From Alistipes provencensis (GTDB taxonomy: Bacteria; Bacteroidota; Bacteroidia; Bacteroidales; Rikenellaceae), in NCBI RefSeq assembly GCF_900083545.1, contig NZ_LT559262.1, positions 434,001 through 498,000 of the forward strand: 64,000 bases of DNA. The letters are read 5' to 3'. Made by a program: the position numbers and the translations under genes. The notes beneath the pieces were generated by a model. That model had not been told where the DNA came from. It did not search any database and was given only the letters and a program-made list of their open reading frames with translations. Below, one piece after another: positions 16,316-25,219 of this stretch; the first letter of the stretch is position 1, and every line of letters starts with the position of its first letter.

Positions 16316-18451
16316 TTGAGAAAGAGACTTTTCACCCTACCCGCGGCGCTTCTGCTCGTCGCGGGGGCTACATACGCCCAGAACGAATACGCCGAGATCG
16401 CCCGCCTGCGGAGCCTCAACGAATCGGTGCGCGGCATCCGCCCGATGGCCGACGGCGAACACTACACCACGCTCGACGCGAACAACATCCTGCGTTACAG
16501 CTACGCCGCGGACACGCCGGGTGAGAGCATGCTCCCGTCGCCCGCGCCCAACCTCGTTATCAGCGACTACGTCTTTTCGCCCGACGAGCAGACGATCCTC
16601 GTCGCCTCGGGCCGCAAGCCCATCTACCGCCACTCCTACACCACCTCCTACTCGCTCATCCGCGACAACCGCGTGCTGCCCGTGCTGCGGCAGGCCGAAG
16701 CGCCGCGCGACGCCTCGTTCTCACCCGACGGACAGCAGATCGCCTACTCCGACGGCAACGACCTCTACGTCTACGACATCGCCGCGCAGACCACGCGCCG
16801 CATCACCGACGACGGAGCGTGGAATCAGGTCATCAACGGCACGACCGACTGGGTCTACGAGGAGGAGTTCGGCATCACACAGGCCTACGCCTTTTCGCCC
16901 GACAGCCGCCGCATCGCCTACCTGCGCTTCGACGAGAGCGAGGTGCCGCTGATGGAGATGATGCGCTTCGACGGCAAGCTCTACAACCGCGCCTACTCGT
17001 TCAAATACCCCAAGGCCGGGGAGCGTAACTCCGTAGTCCAGCTCTGGGTGGCGGACCTCCAGACCGGAAGCAAAGAGCGCATCGACACGGGCCCGGAGAC
17101 CGACCAGTATATCCCCCGCATCGGATGGACGCCCGACGGACGGCCGTGGTTCTACCGTCTCAACCGGCGGCAGAACACGTTCGAGATGATCGTCTGCGAG
17201 CCCCACGGGGCCCAGCGCACGGTCTATGAGGAGCGCGCCCGACAGTATGTCGAGCGGGTCGACGACAAGACCGTCACTTTCGTCGACAAGGACCGCTTCC
17301 TCGTGCGGCAGGAGAGCCACACGGGCTTCATGCACCTCTACCTCTACAGCCTGCGCCGCGGCATTCTCGGGCAGGTGACCAAAGGCGACTGGGAGGTCAC
17401 CGAGGTCGTCGGATGCGACGGCAAGCGCGTCTGGTACCTCTCGACCGAGACCTCGCCGCTGCGCCGCAACCTCTACAGCGTGCGTCTCGACGGCAAGGAC
17501 AAACGCCGCCTCACCACAGGCGAAGGCTACTACACCGCTGCCCCGGCCCCCGGCATGAAATACTTCATCACCACCTTCTCCAACGCCTCGACACCCAACC
17601 TCACGGAGGTCTGCGACGCCGAAGGCCGGGTGATCCGCACGCTGGCCGACAGCCGCACCCTGCGCGACGAACTGGCGGCGACGGCACGCCCCGTCAAGGA
17701 GTTCTTCACGTTCACGACCGAGCGCGGCGACACGCTCAACGCCTACATCGTCAAACCCCGCGGCTTCGACCCCGCGCAGCGCTACCCCGTGCTGCTGACG
17801 CAGTATTCGGGCCCCGGTTCGCAGTCGGTCCGCGACCGCTGGTCGCTCGACTGGGAGGACGCGCTGGCCGACAAGGGCTACATCGTGGTCTGCGCCGACG
17901 GCCGCGGCACGGGATTCCGGGGCGAAAAGTTCAAGAAACTCACCTACGGACGCCTCGGAGCGCTGGAGGTCGAAGACCAAATTTCGACGGCCCGCTACAT
18001 GGCCGCGCAACCCTATGTGGACCCCGCACGCATCGGCATCTACGGCTGGTCCTACGGCGGATTCATGGCCCTGAGCTGCGCCATGAAGGGACACGGGCTG
18101 TTCCGCATGGCGATCGCCGTGGCACCCGTCACCTCGTGGCGCTACTACGACACGATTTACACCGAAATCTACAACAACCTCCCGCAGTACAACGCCGCGG
18201 GTTACGACGACAATTCGCCGATCAACTTCGCGCGGATGCTCGACGACAAGCGGACGCGCCTCGTGATTATCCACGGCACGGCCGACGACAACGTACATTT
18301 TCAGAACACCATGGAGATGACCCGGGCGCTGAACCGCGCCGGCAAGCAGTACGACATGATGGTGTATCCCGATCAGAATCACTCGATGCTGCCCGACGCA
18401 ACGGCACACATAAGACAGAAAATGATTGATTACACCCTGAAGAATTTATGA
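16316..18451 (+). CDS. Dipeptidyl peptidase IV (S9B)
   Basis: The 711-residue product has a signal peptide (LFTLPAALLLVAGATYAQ), an eight-bladed beta-propeller (about 40-455) and an alpha/beta-hydrolase domain. DWVYEEEFG near 178 carries the double-Glu motif that binds the substrate N-terminus. Catalytic residues are Ser in GWSYGG near 580, Asp in HGTADDNVH near 655 and His in PDQNHSM near 690. It removes Xaa-Pro dipeptides from peptides in the periplasm, which suits an asaccharolytic or protein-degrading lifestyle. The start is TTG at 16316; no ATG precedes the signal peptide in frame. It overlaps ogt by four bases. Confidence 0.93.
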   Translation: MRKRLFTLPAALLLVAGATYAQNEYAEIARLRSLNESVRGIRPMADGEHYTTLDANNILRYSYAADTPGESMLPSPAPNLVISDYVFSPDEQTILVASGRKPIYRHSYTTSYSLIRDNRVLPVLRQAEAPRDASFSPDGQQIAYSDGNDLYVYDIAAQTTRRITDDGAWNQVINGTTDWVYEEEFGITQAYAFSPDSRRIAYLRFDESEVPLMEMMRFDGKLYNRAYSFKYPKAGERNSVVQLWVADLQTGSKERIDTGPETDQYIPRIGWTPDGRPWFYRLNRRQNTFEMIVCEPHGAQRTVYEERARQYVERVDDKTVTFVDKDRFLVRQESHTGFMHLYLYSLRRGILGQVTKGDWEVTEVVGCDGKRVWYLSTETSPLRRNLYSVRLDGKDKRRLTTGEGYYTAAPAPGMKYFITTFSNASTPNLTEVCDAEGRVIRTLADSRTLRDELAATARPVKEFFTFTTERGDTLNAYIVKPRGFDPAQRYPVLLTQYSGPGSQSVRDRWSLDWEDALADKGYIVVCADGRGTGFRGEKFKKLTYGRLGALEVEDQISTARYMAAQPYVDPARIGIYGWSYGGFMALSCAMKGHGLFRMAIAVAPVTSWRYYDTIYTEIYNNLPQYNAAGYDDNSPINFARMLDDKRTRLVIIHGTADDNVHFQNTMEMTRALNRAGKQYDMMVYPDQNHSMLPDATAHIRQKMIDYTLKNL

Positions 18452-18918
18452 CGTATTCCATGCAACTCGAAACGCCGATCGGCCCGCTGACGGTCACGGC
18501 GACCGAAAAGGCCGTAACGGCCATCCGATTCGGCACACAGGTTCCGGAGGGCTCCACACGCTGCACCGAGGCGGAAGCCACGCCCCTGCTGCGCCGGGCC
18601 GCCGAAGAGATCGGCGACTATTTCGCAGGCTTGCGCCGCGATTTTACGCTGCCCCTCGCCCCCGAGGGAACGCCCTTCCAGCAGAAAGTCTGGGAAGCAC
18701 TGCGCACCATCCCCTACGGCGAGACCCGCACCTACAAGGAGATCGCCATCCAGATCGGCCACAACCAGTCGTTCCGGGCCGTGGGCATGGCCAACAACCG
18801 CAATCCGATCGTGGTCGTGGTCCCCTGCCACCGGGTCATCGGCTACGACGGCAAGCTCACGGGATATGCCGGGGGCCTCGACGTCAAGGAGCAGTTGCTC
18901 GAATTGGAAAGACGGTAG
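18448..18918 (+). CDS. ogt: Methylated-DNA-protein-cysteine methyltransferase
   Basis: The 156-residue protein has the helix-turn-helix GTPFQQKVWEALRTIPYGETRTYKEIA and the active-site motif VVVPCHRVIGYDGKLTGYAGG with the methyl-accepting Cys. It repairs O6-alkylguanine stoichiometrically. The start is coupled to the DPP-IV stop by ATGA. Its stop codon directly abuts the stop of the convergent mannosyltransferase, with no room for a terminator between them. Confidence 0.95.
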   Translation: MTYSMQLETPIGPLTVTATEKAVTAIRFGTQVPEGSTRCTEAEATPLLRRAAEEIGDYFAGLRRDFTLPLAPEGTPFQQKVWEALRTIPYGETRTYKEIAIQIGHNQSFRAVGMANNRNPIVVVVPCHRVIGYDGKLTGYAGGLDVKEQLLELERR

Positions 18919-20457
18919 TCAACAATCCCGATGTAACTCCGGCTGCGCCTGTACCTCGTAAACATTCTTGGAGCGTACCGCGAAGCGAGTCCAGTCATTG
19001 AAATTGAAGTAACGCACCACCCATTCGGGATAGGGGCTCCAAACGATTTTGCGCAGTGGCAACGGACTTTTCCCGGTCAGGTCAGGGTCCGGAGAGAGGA
19101 TCAGCACGCACCGCCCTTCGGCCTTAAACCGCAGGGCAGCCTCCCGTAGCGCCGCGGGAGAGTCGAAATGAAAACATTCGAGATTCTCAGGCATGTAGAA
19201 ACGGGCCTCGACCACACGGGAAGGGATCGCAAAACGCTGCATATGGCAGTAATAACTCCGCTCGCCCGCCATACAGAGTGCCGCAACAGGCCCTCTGCCG
19301 CGGCACCAGTTACGCATGACCTTGTAAAAATGCACGTCGGGAGTATCCTGCATGAGATTATAACCCATTATCCCGAAGTTCATCACGACCGCCGTACCCA
19401 GCGCATAACGCCATCCGCGCCCTGCAAACCGGCCTGCCAGCTCGCGGAACATCAGCACGATGAACCAAGGGGCGAAAAAAAGCGCCGGGAAGAAGAAGCG
19501 CAGTTCCTTGTGCGGAAGAAAGAAATGCACCGCAAGGAACGGTACGAGCATCCATGTCACGACGTGCCGGGGACGGCGCCGGAAGAACCACAACGTCGCC
19601 GCGAGCACCAGCAATCCGAAGATTACGCCACCTTCAAGCACCGGAGCCGTGAGATAATACCACCACGGCCGGACCCCGAACTGGTCCATCCGGGCATTGA
19701 GAATATTCTCGTGCAGGTAGTTCCACGGCGTGAGGGTCCACTCCCCGTAAAGCCAGCGGTCGGCCAGCAGTCCGAGCACCAGTATGGCCAGCACGCCCGG
19801 AACCATCCCGGCATAGAGTTTCCAGCGGCGGTGAAACACCAACAGCCAGATGCCGTAACCCAGCAGTGCGAATCCCATCTGAAACCGCACCGCAAAGGTC
19901 ATCCCGGCGGTCATTCCCAGCAACACGCCCCATCCGAACTCCCGCCGCCCCACGGCCCTGCGGCAGCGTATCGTGAGCGCCGCCAGCAACAGAAGCAGGT
20001 TGCCCGAGATCATCTCGGCATTGAAATGGACATGGAGGTAGGCCAGAAACCAGAGGAAGAATCCCAGCAGCAGGAACCAGCAACGGGCTTTCTCGTCCTC
20101 CAGTTCGTCACGCACCGTGCGGTAGAAGAACAGCAGCACCGCAACCGAAAGGGCGCCGCTCAGCAACTGAAGCACGAACACCACCGCAAAGGGCGAATAG
20201 AGCCCCGCGGCCAGCAACCCTTTTCCGACGGCCCACGCCACGAAGGGCTGTATGCCGGAGCGCATCTGCAAGGGATACTCCCACGCCAGATGTGCCGTCG
20301 AGGTTCCGAAAAGTTTCATGCAGGCATACTCCAATATCTGATAATGTTCATCGGAGTGGTAAACACCCTGACTGAAAACGGCATATAGCAGCGTGACCAA
20401 GCACCCGGCCCAGATCAGCCGGGGGGGGGTAATCCTGAGGCGTTCGAAAGAAATCAT
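18919..20457 (-). CDS. Polytopic mannosyltransferase, ALG9/PIG-B (GT22)-like, copy 1
   Basis: The protein is 512 residues from the ATG at 20457 (MISFERLRIT), matching the start of its tandem paralogue. After the first TM segment comes YHSDEHYQILEYACMKLFG, the DE-containing loop typical of GT22/ALG9-like lipid-linked-sugar mannosyltransferases. About nine to ten TM helices follow, then a soluble C-terminal domain (about 390-512). It should transfer a sugar from a polyprenyl-phosphate donor on the periplasmic side; the acceptor is unknown. The middle of the gene is nearly identical in DNA to copy 2, but the ends have diverged. No conserved partner gene is adjacent besides the paralogue. Confidence 0.75.
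   Translation of the reverse strand: MISFERLRITPPRLIWAGCLVTLLYAVFSQGVYHSDEHYQILEYACMKLFGTSTAHLAWEYPLQMRSGIQPFVAWAVGKGLLAAGLYSPFAVVFVLQLLSGALSVAVLLFFYRTVRDELEDEKARCWFLLLGFFLWFLAYLHVHFNAEMISGNLLLLLAALTIRCRRAVGRREFGWGVLLGMTAGMTFAVRFQMGFALLGYGIWLLVFHRRWKLYAGMVPGVLAILVLGLLADRWLYGEWTLTPWNYLHENILNARMDQFGVRPWWYYLTAPVLEGGVIFGLLVLAATLWFFRRRPRHVVTWMLVPFLAVHFFLPHKELRFFFPALFFAPWFIVLMFRELAGRFAGRGWRYALGTAVVMNFGIMGYNLMQDTPDVHFYKVMRNWCRGRGPVAALCMAGERSYYCHMQRFAIPSRVVEARFYMPENLECFHFDSPAALREAALRFKAEGRCVLILSPDPDLTGKSPLPLRKIVWSPYPEWVVRYFNFNDWTRFAVRSKNVYEVQAQPELHRDC
19714..20270 (-). repeat. Near-identical core shared with the neighbouring paralogue (copy 1)
   Basis: About 557 bases match 21393-21949 almost base for base (offset 1,679) and encode the TM core. 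Sequences on both sides diverge strongly between the two genes. Confidence 0.75.
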
Positions 20458-20482
20458 TTGACGTATAGAGCAATTCCGGGTG

Positions 20483-20490
20483 CAAAAATA
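20483..20490 (-). promoter_or_regulatory. -7 element of mannosyltransferase copy 1
   Basis: TATTTTTG on the minus strand fits TAnnTTTG and is embedded in a 20-base block (GGATTTGATGTATTTTTGCA) that is identical upstream of copy 2. Confidence 0.6.
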
Positions 20491-20591
20491 CATCAAATCC
20501 TGAAAATTCCACACCCCGGAGCGCAAAAACAGTCCCGACGGAGATGCCGCGAAGCACACCGACGAGGGGCATTGCCCGCACCGGGAAAATA

Positions 20592-22139
20592 TCAGACGGC
20601 TTCCGGAGCGGCGGCATCCATCGGCCCCACCTCATAGACGCCCATATAGCGACCCCCGAAGCGGGTCCAGTCGTTGAAATTGAAACAGCGCACCAGCCAG
20701 TCGGGATAGGGGCGCCAGGGAATCTTTTTCAGCGGCAGGGAGAATTCCGTGTCCAGCCACCAGCAGTGCGAAAGCACCATCAGTTGCCGGTCCTGTGCCT
20801 GCAACGAGGGAGCCGCGGCCTCGAGTTCCGCCTGCGTTTGGAAATAGAGCGGCCGCAGGTTCCGGGGCATGTAGAACCGGACCTCGATGATGCGGCCCGG
20901 CTCCAGAATATCCTCGATGAATCCGTACCCGACACCCGTCGGAACCAGATTGAGCGCCACGACCTCCTTTTTGCCGCGGCAGTACTCCTGCATCATTTTG
21001 TAGAAATAGATTTCCGGACGGGGCTGCGCCAGACAGTAGCCCACGATGCCCATGTTGACCACGACGAGTGTTCCCGTCACATAACGCCAGACCCGGGCCG
21101 CAAACCACCTGCGGGGCAGTTCGCGGAACATCAGCACGATGAACCAAGGGGCGAAGAAAAGCGCCGGGAAGAAGAACCGCAGCTCCTTGTGGCCCATGAA
21201 GAAATGTACCAGAAGAAACGGCACGAGCATCCACGTCACGACGTGCCGGGGACGGCGACGGAAGAACCAGACCGTGGCGATGAGCGCCAGCGGTCCGTAG
21301 ACATACCCGCCCTCGGTGAACGGTTCGGTGAAATAGTACCACCACGGCGAGGTTCCGAACTTAAGCATGTTCTCGTTGAGAATGTTCTCGCACAGGTAGT
21401 TCCACGGCGTGAGGGTCCACTCCCCGTAGAGCCAGCGGTCGGCCAGCAGTCCGAGCGCCAGCATGGCCAGCACGCCCGGAACCATCCCAGCATAGAGTTT
21501 CCAGCGGCGGTGAAACACCAACAGCCAGATGCCGTAACCCAGCAGTGCGAATCCCATCTGAAACCGCACCGCAAAGGTCATCCCGGCGGTCATCCCCAGC
21601 AACACGCCCCATCCGAACTCCCGCCGCCCCACGGCCCTGCGGCAGCGTATCGTAAGCGCCGCCAGCAACAGGAGCAGGTTGCCCGAGATCATCTCGGCAT
21701 TGAAATGGACATGGAGATAGGCCAGAAACCAGAGGAAGAATCCCAGCAGCAGGAACCAGCAGCGGGCGTTTTCGTCCTCCAGTTCGTCACGCACCGTGCG
21801 GTAGAAGAACAGCAGCACCGCGACCGAAAGGGCGCCGCTCAGCAATTGAAGCACGAACACCACCGCAAAAGGCGAATAGAGCCCCGCGGCCAGCAACCCT
21901 TTTCCGACGGCCCACGCCACGAAGGGCTGTATGCCGGGCCGCATCTGCAACAGGTACTCCCAAGGCAGATGTTCGGGCACCGGGGTCCCGAAGAGCTTCA
22001 TATGGGCGTATTCGAGTATCTGGAAATGCTCGTCGGGATGGTAGGTACCTAGACTGAAAGCGGCGTATAGCAGGGTTACCAGACCCCCGGCCCACATCAG
22101 TCGGGCGGGGGTGATTTTGAGGCGTTCGAAAGAGATCAT
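20592..22139 (-). CDS. Polytopic mannosyltransferase, ALG9/PIG-B (GT22)-like, copy 2
   Basis: The protein is 515 residues from the ATG at 22139 (MISFERLKIT). It has YHPDEHFQILEYAHMKLFG after the first TM segment, about nine to ten TM helices, and a soluble C-terminal domain ending in FNFNDWTRFGGRYMGVYEV. It is a tandem paralogue of the gene 135 bases downstream. Identity is nearly complete in the membrane core, lower in the first 70 residues and weakest in the C-terminal 130 residues. If the C-terminal domain binds the acceptor, the two enzymes may share a donor but act on different acceptors; this is an inference. Confidence 0.75.
   Translation of the reverse strand: MISFERLKITPARLMWAGGLVTLLYAAFSLGTYHPDEHFQILEYAHMKLFGTPVPEHLPWEYLLQMRPGIQPFVAWAVGKGLLAAGLYSPFAVVFVLQLLSGALSVAVLLFFYRTVRDELEDENARCWFLLLGFFLWFLAYLHVHFNAEMISGNLLLLLAALTIRCRRAVGRREFGWGVLLGMTAGMTFAVRFQMGFALLGYGIWLLVFHRRWKLYAGMVPGVLAMLALGLLADRWLYGEWTLTPWNYLCENILNENMLKFGTSPWWYYFTEPFTEGGYVYGPLALIATVWFFRRRPRHVVTWMLVPFLLVHFFMGHKELRFFFPALFFAPWFIVLMFRELPRRWFAARVWRYVTGTLVVVNMGIVGYCLAQPRPEIYFYKMMQEYCRGKKEVVALNLVPTGVGYGFIEDILEPGRIIEVRFYMPRNLRPLYFQTQAELEAAAPSLQAQDRQLMVLSHCWWLDTEFSLPLKKIPWRPYPDWLVRCFNFNDWTRFGGRYMGVYEVGPMDAAAPEAV
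21393..21949 (-). repeat. Near-identical core shared with the neighbouring paralogue (copy 2)
   Basis: Counterpart of 19714-20270 in the same orientation. Sharp edges of identity inside coding sequence fit recent gene conversion or an unequal crossover tract. Confidence 0.75.
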
Positions 22140-22166
22140 CAATACTATTCAGCGTTGTTACGGTTG

Positions 22167-22174
22167 CAAAAATA
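22167..22174 (-). promoter_or_regulatory. -7 element of mannosyltransferase copy 2
   Basis: TATTTTTG on the minus strand, in the same block as upstream of copy 1, 28 bases before the ATG. Confidence 0.6.
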
Positions 22175-22287
22175 CATCAAATCCCGCGGATTCCGCACTC
22201 CCGGGCGAAATATGCCCCGCCGGGAGGGGACTGCCGAAAGCACGGGGGCGCGGAAAACCGTGCCTCGCATGCCGTCCGGGTCCGGAA

Positions 22288-23715
22288 TCAGAGCCCGAAC
22301 GCGAAGAGGTTGATGCCGTCGTAAACGGCGCTCACGAGGCCCAGCAGCAGCACCCCGGCCATGCAGATCACAAGGCTGATGCGCGTGTAGCGGTCGGTGC
22401 GGAACGTTCCGACCGGCGTATCGTTGGGAGTGATGTACATCGCCTTGACGATCAGCAGGTAGTAATACAACGAGATCACCGTATTGATCAGCGCGATGAA
22501 TACCAGCCAGTGGAAACCGCCCTTGAAGGCCGCCGCGAAGACGAAGAATTTCGAGAAGAAGCCCGCGAAAGGCGGAATTCCCGCCAGCGAGAAGAGCGCC
22601 AAAGTCATCCCCACCGCCAGCCGGGGATTGGTCTTGTAGAAGCCGTTGTAGTCCTCCAGCCCCACCTTGCCGCCGCTGTGCTGCTCGACGACCGACAGCA
22701 CGCCGAACACCGCGAGGTTGGCGGCCATGTAGACCAGCACATAGAAGACCAGCGAGGTCATGCCGAGGGCGTTGCCGCCGATGACGGCCAGCATGATGTA
22801 TCCCGCCTGCGAGATGGACGAAAAGGCCATGAAACGCTTGAGGTCCTTCTGCCGGATGGCGAAGAGGTTGGCGACGGTGATACTCAGCACCGTGACGATC
22901 CAGAGCAGCGTCTGCCACTGCTCCACCATCGGGGCGAAGACCTTCACGAGCACCGTCAGCAGAACGAAGGCCGCGGCGCCTTTCGACACCACCGAAAGAT
23001 ACGAAGTCACCGTCGTGGGCGCTCCCTGATAGGTGTCGGCGGTCCAGAGGTGGAACGGCACGAGCGAGATCTTGAACCCGAGTCCCGAGAAGAAGAAGAC
23101 CAGCGCCATCACCTGCAGCGGCGAACCCGTCAGGCGGGCCGCCATGTCGTCGAAATAGAGCGTCCCGGTGGTCCCGTAGAGGAACGAGATGCCGTAGAGC
23201 ATCAACCCGCTCGAGAACAGCGCGCAGAGGATGTATTTGGCCCCGGCCTCGGCCGAGAAGCGTTTGTACTTGTCGAAAGCCACCAGACAGGCCATCGGCA
23301 CCGAAGCCAGTTCGAGCCCGATGAAGAACAACAGGAAATTGCCCGCACCGATCATGAAATACATGCCCAGCAGCGTCGAGAGGGTCAAGATGTAGAACTC
23401 GCCCTGCTTGTGGCGCGTGTCTTCGCGCCGCAGCCATGTGTTCGCCTGCAGGCAGACGACGAGCGCACCCACGGCGAGGACGCCCTTGACGATGCCGTGC
23501 ATCGGATGATACTGAAACATCCCGCCGAAGAGTTCGCCCTCTCCGCCCGGGAGGAGGCTGGCCACGACCTGCACGACGAGTAGGCCGCAGGTCACGGCCG
23601 AAAACCAGCGGCGGCCGCGCTCCCCGGCCACGAGGTCGTAGAGGAACACGAGGACGAGGATTGCCGTGAGGGTCACTTCGGCCCGCATCAGCGTAAATAT
23701 CGAGGTGTAATCCAT
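22288..23715 (-). CDS. nuoN: NADH-quinone oxidoreductase subunit N
   Basis: The 475-residue protein is an antiporter-like complex I membrane subunit with about 14 TM helices. It has the proton-pumping pattern [26 protein letters not shown] near 225-250 and [19 protein letters not shown] near 290. It is the last gene of the operon, six bases after nuoM. Residues IDLF-type ends of the E. coli protein are replaced by GINLFAFGL, a normal variation. No clear terminator is visible in the 100 bases downstream. Confidence 0.95.
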   Translation of the reverse strand: MDYTSIFTLMRAEVTLTAILVLVFLYDLVAGERGRRWFSAVTCGLLVVQVVASLLPGGEGELFGGMFQYHPMHGIVKGVLAVGALVVCLQANTWLRREDTRHKQGEFYILTLSTLLGMYFMIGAGNFLLFFIGLELASVPMACLVAFDKYKRFSAEAGAKYILCALFSSGLMLYGISFLYGTTGTLYFDDMAARLTGSPLQVMALVFFFSGLGFKISLVPFHLWTADTYQGAPTTVTSYLSVVSKGAAAFVLLTVLVKVFAPMVEQWQTLLWIVTVLSITVANLFAIRQKDLKRFMAFSSISQAGYIMLAVIGGNALGMTSLVFYVLVYMAANLAVFGVLSVVEQHSGGKVGLEDYNGFYKTNPRLAVGMTLALFSLAGIPPFAGFFSKFFVFAAAFKGGFHWLVFIALINTVISLYYYLLIVKAMYITPNDTPVGTFRTDRYTRISLVICMAGVLLLGLVSAVYDGINLFAFGL

Positions 23716-23721
23716 AGTCGC

Positions 23722-25206
23722 TTAATTCATTATGTGTGTGATGACCTCCGTCACGCTGCCGCGAATCATGTCGCTCACCCACAGCGGCGCCAGACCCATG
23801 CCGGCGATGGCCGCGACGAGGCAGATGACCGAAAGACGCTCGTCCCATGTGGCGTCCGAGAGTTTCAGGTGTTCGGGATTGCCGCACGTTCCGTAGAGAA
23901 TCTTCCCGACGACGCGCAGGATGTAGACCGCCGTGATGACGATCGACGTACAGGCGATGATCGTGACAACCCGGTGGAACGTGTCGGCGTGCATGAACGC
24001 ACCGTTAAAAATGGTCATCTCGGCCACAAAGCCGCTCAGACCCGGAAGCCCGAGGTTGGCGAGGCCCGCGATCACATAGCCCACCGCCAGAAAGGGCATC
24101 ACCTTCATCAGCCCGCCCAACTGGCGGATGTCGCGCGTATGGGTCCGGCCGTAGATCATGCCGATCAGGGCGAAGAAGAGGGCCGTCATCAGGCCGTGGC
24201 TCAGCATCTGGAGCACGGCGCCCGTACCGGCCGCGGTGTTCATCATCAGCACGGCGAAGAGCACCAGTCCGCAGTGCGACACCGAGGAGTAGGCGTTGAT
24301 GTATTTCAGGTCGGTCTGCACGCAGGCCGCGAAAGCGCCGTAGACCACGGAAACCGTCGTCAGGACGATGAATATCCAGCTCAGCTCCTGCGCGGCTTCG
24401 GGCAGGAGGTACATGGCGATGCGGAAACAGCCGTATCCGCCCAGCTTCATCAGCACCCCGGCGTGGAGCATCGACACGGCCGTCGGAGCCGAGGCGTGAC
24501 CGTCGGGACTCCATGTATGGAACGGGAACAGGGCTCCCAGCACGCCGAAGCCCACGAATACCAGCGGGAACCAGATGCGCTGCAACGCGACGGGAATGTT
24601 GTGCAGGGCGGCGATCTCCTGAATGTTCATCGTCGTGGCGCCCGCCCCGAAGTAGATGCCCAGAATGCCGATCAGCAGCAGCGCCGAACCGCCCATCAGC
24701 ATGAGCGTCAGTTTCATGGCGGCGTACTCCTTGCGGCCGCTGCCCCAGACGCCGATCAGCAGGTACATCGGGATCAGCGCCACCTCGTAGAACATGAACA
24801 TCGTGAAGAGGTCCACCGAGACGAAGAACCCGAAGACACCCACGCTCAGCAGGCAGAACCAGAGGAAATAGGCTTTGATGTCGGTCTTCATCTGCCACGA
24901 GGCGAACGTGCCGGTGAAGACGATGATGGCCGACAGCAGGAGCATCGCCACCGAAATGCCGTCGACGCCCACGGCGTAGTGGATGTTGAGCGGCGCATAC
25001 CAGACATAACTTTCAGTGAAGAGCATCGCCGCCGTCTCGCCCGCGCCGCGCAGCCCGAGGTACTGCACCACGAGCACGACGGCCAGCGCCACGAGCAGCG
25101 AGGAGCCCGCGACCATCACGGTGTGTATCTGCCGCGTCGATTTCGAGAGCCACAAACCCAGCATCATCACGAGCGGGATGGCCGGAAACAGGGATAGTAT
25201 ATTCAT
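23722..25206 (-). CDS. nuoM: NADH-quinone oxidoreductase subunit M
   Basis: The 494-residue antiporter-like subunit has about 14 TM helices, MFMFYEVALIPMYLLIGVWG near 135 with the functional Glu, LFPFHTWSPDGHASAPTAVSMLHAGVLMKLGGYG near 225-258 and INAYSSVSHCGLVLFA near 310. It forms part of the proton-pumping arm. It lies 13 bases after nuoL and six before nuoN. Confidence 0.96.
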   Translation of the reverse strand: MNILSLFPAIPLVMMLGLWLSKSTRQIHTVMVAGSSLLVALAVVLVVQYLGLRGAGETAAMLFTESYVWYAPLNIHYAVGVDGISVAMLLLSAIIVFTGTFASWQMKTDIKAYFLWFCLLSVGVFGFFVSVDLFTMFMFYEVALIPMYLLIGVWGSGRKEYAAMKLTLMLMGGSALLLIGILGIYFGAGATTMNIQEIAALHNIPVALQRIWFPLVFVGFGVLGALFPFHTWSPDGHASAPTAVSMLHAGVLMKLGGYGCFRIAMYLLPEAAQELSWIFIVLTTVSVVYGAFAACVQTDLKYINAYSSVSHCGLVLFAVLMMNTAAGTGAVLQMLSHGLMTALFFALIGMIYGRTHTRDIRQLGGLMKVMPFLAVGYVIAGLANLGLPGLSGFVAEMTIFNGAFMHADTFHRVVTIIACTSIVITAVYILRVVGKILYGTCGNPEHLKLSDATWDERLSVICLVAAIAGMGLAPLWVSDMIRGSVTEVITHIMN

Positions 25207-25219
25207 AACAACTTTCCGA

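Noticed and set aside
14551..16437. A 628-codon frame antisense to the glucosaminidase region
   Set aside because: It is a shadow frame; the opposite strand carries GH73 and LysM motifs.
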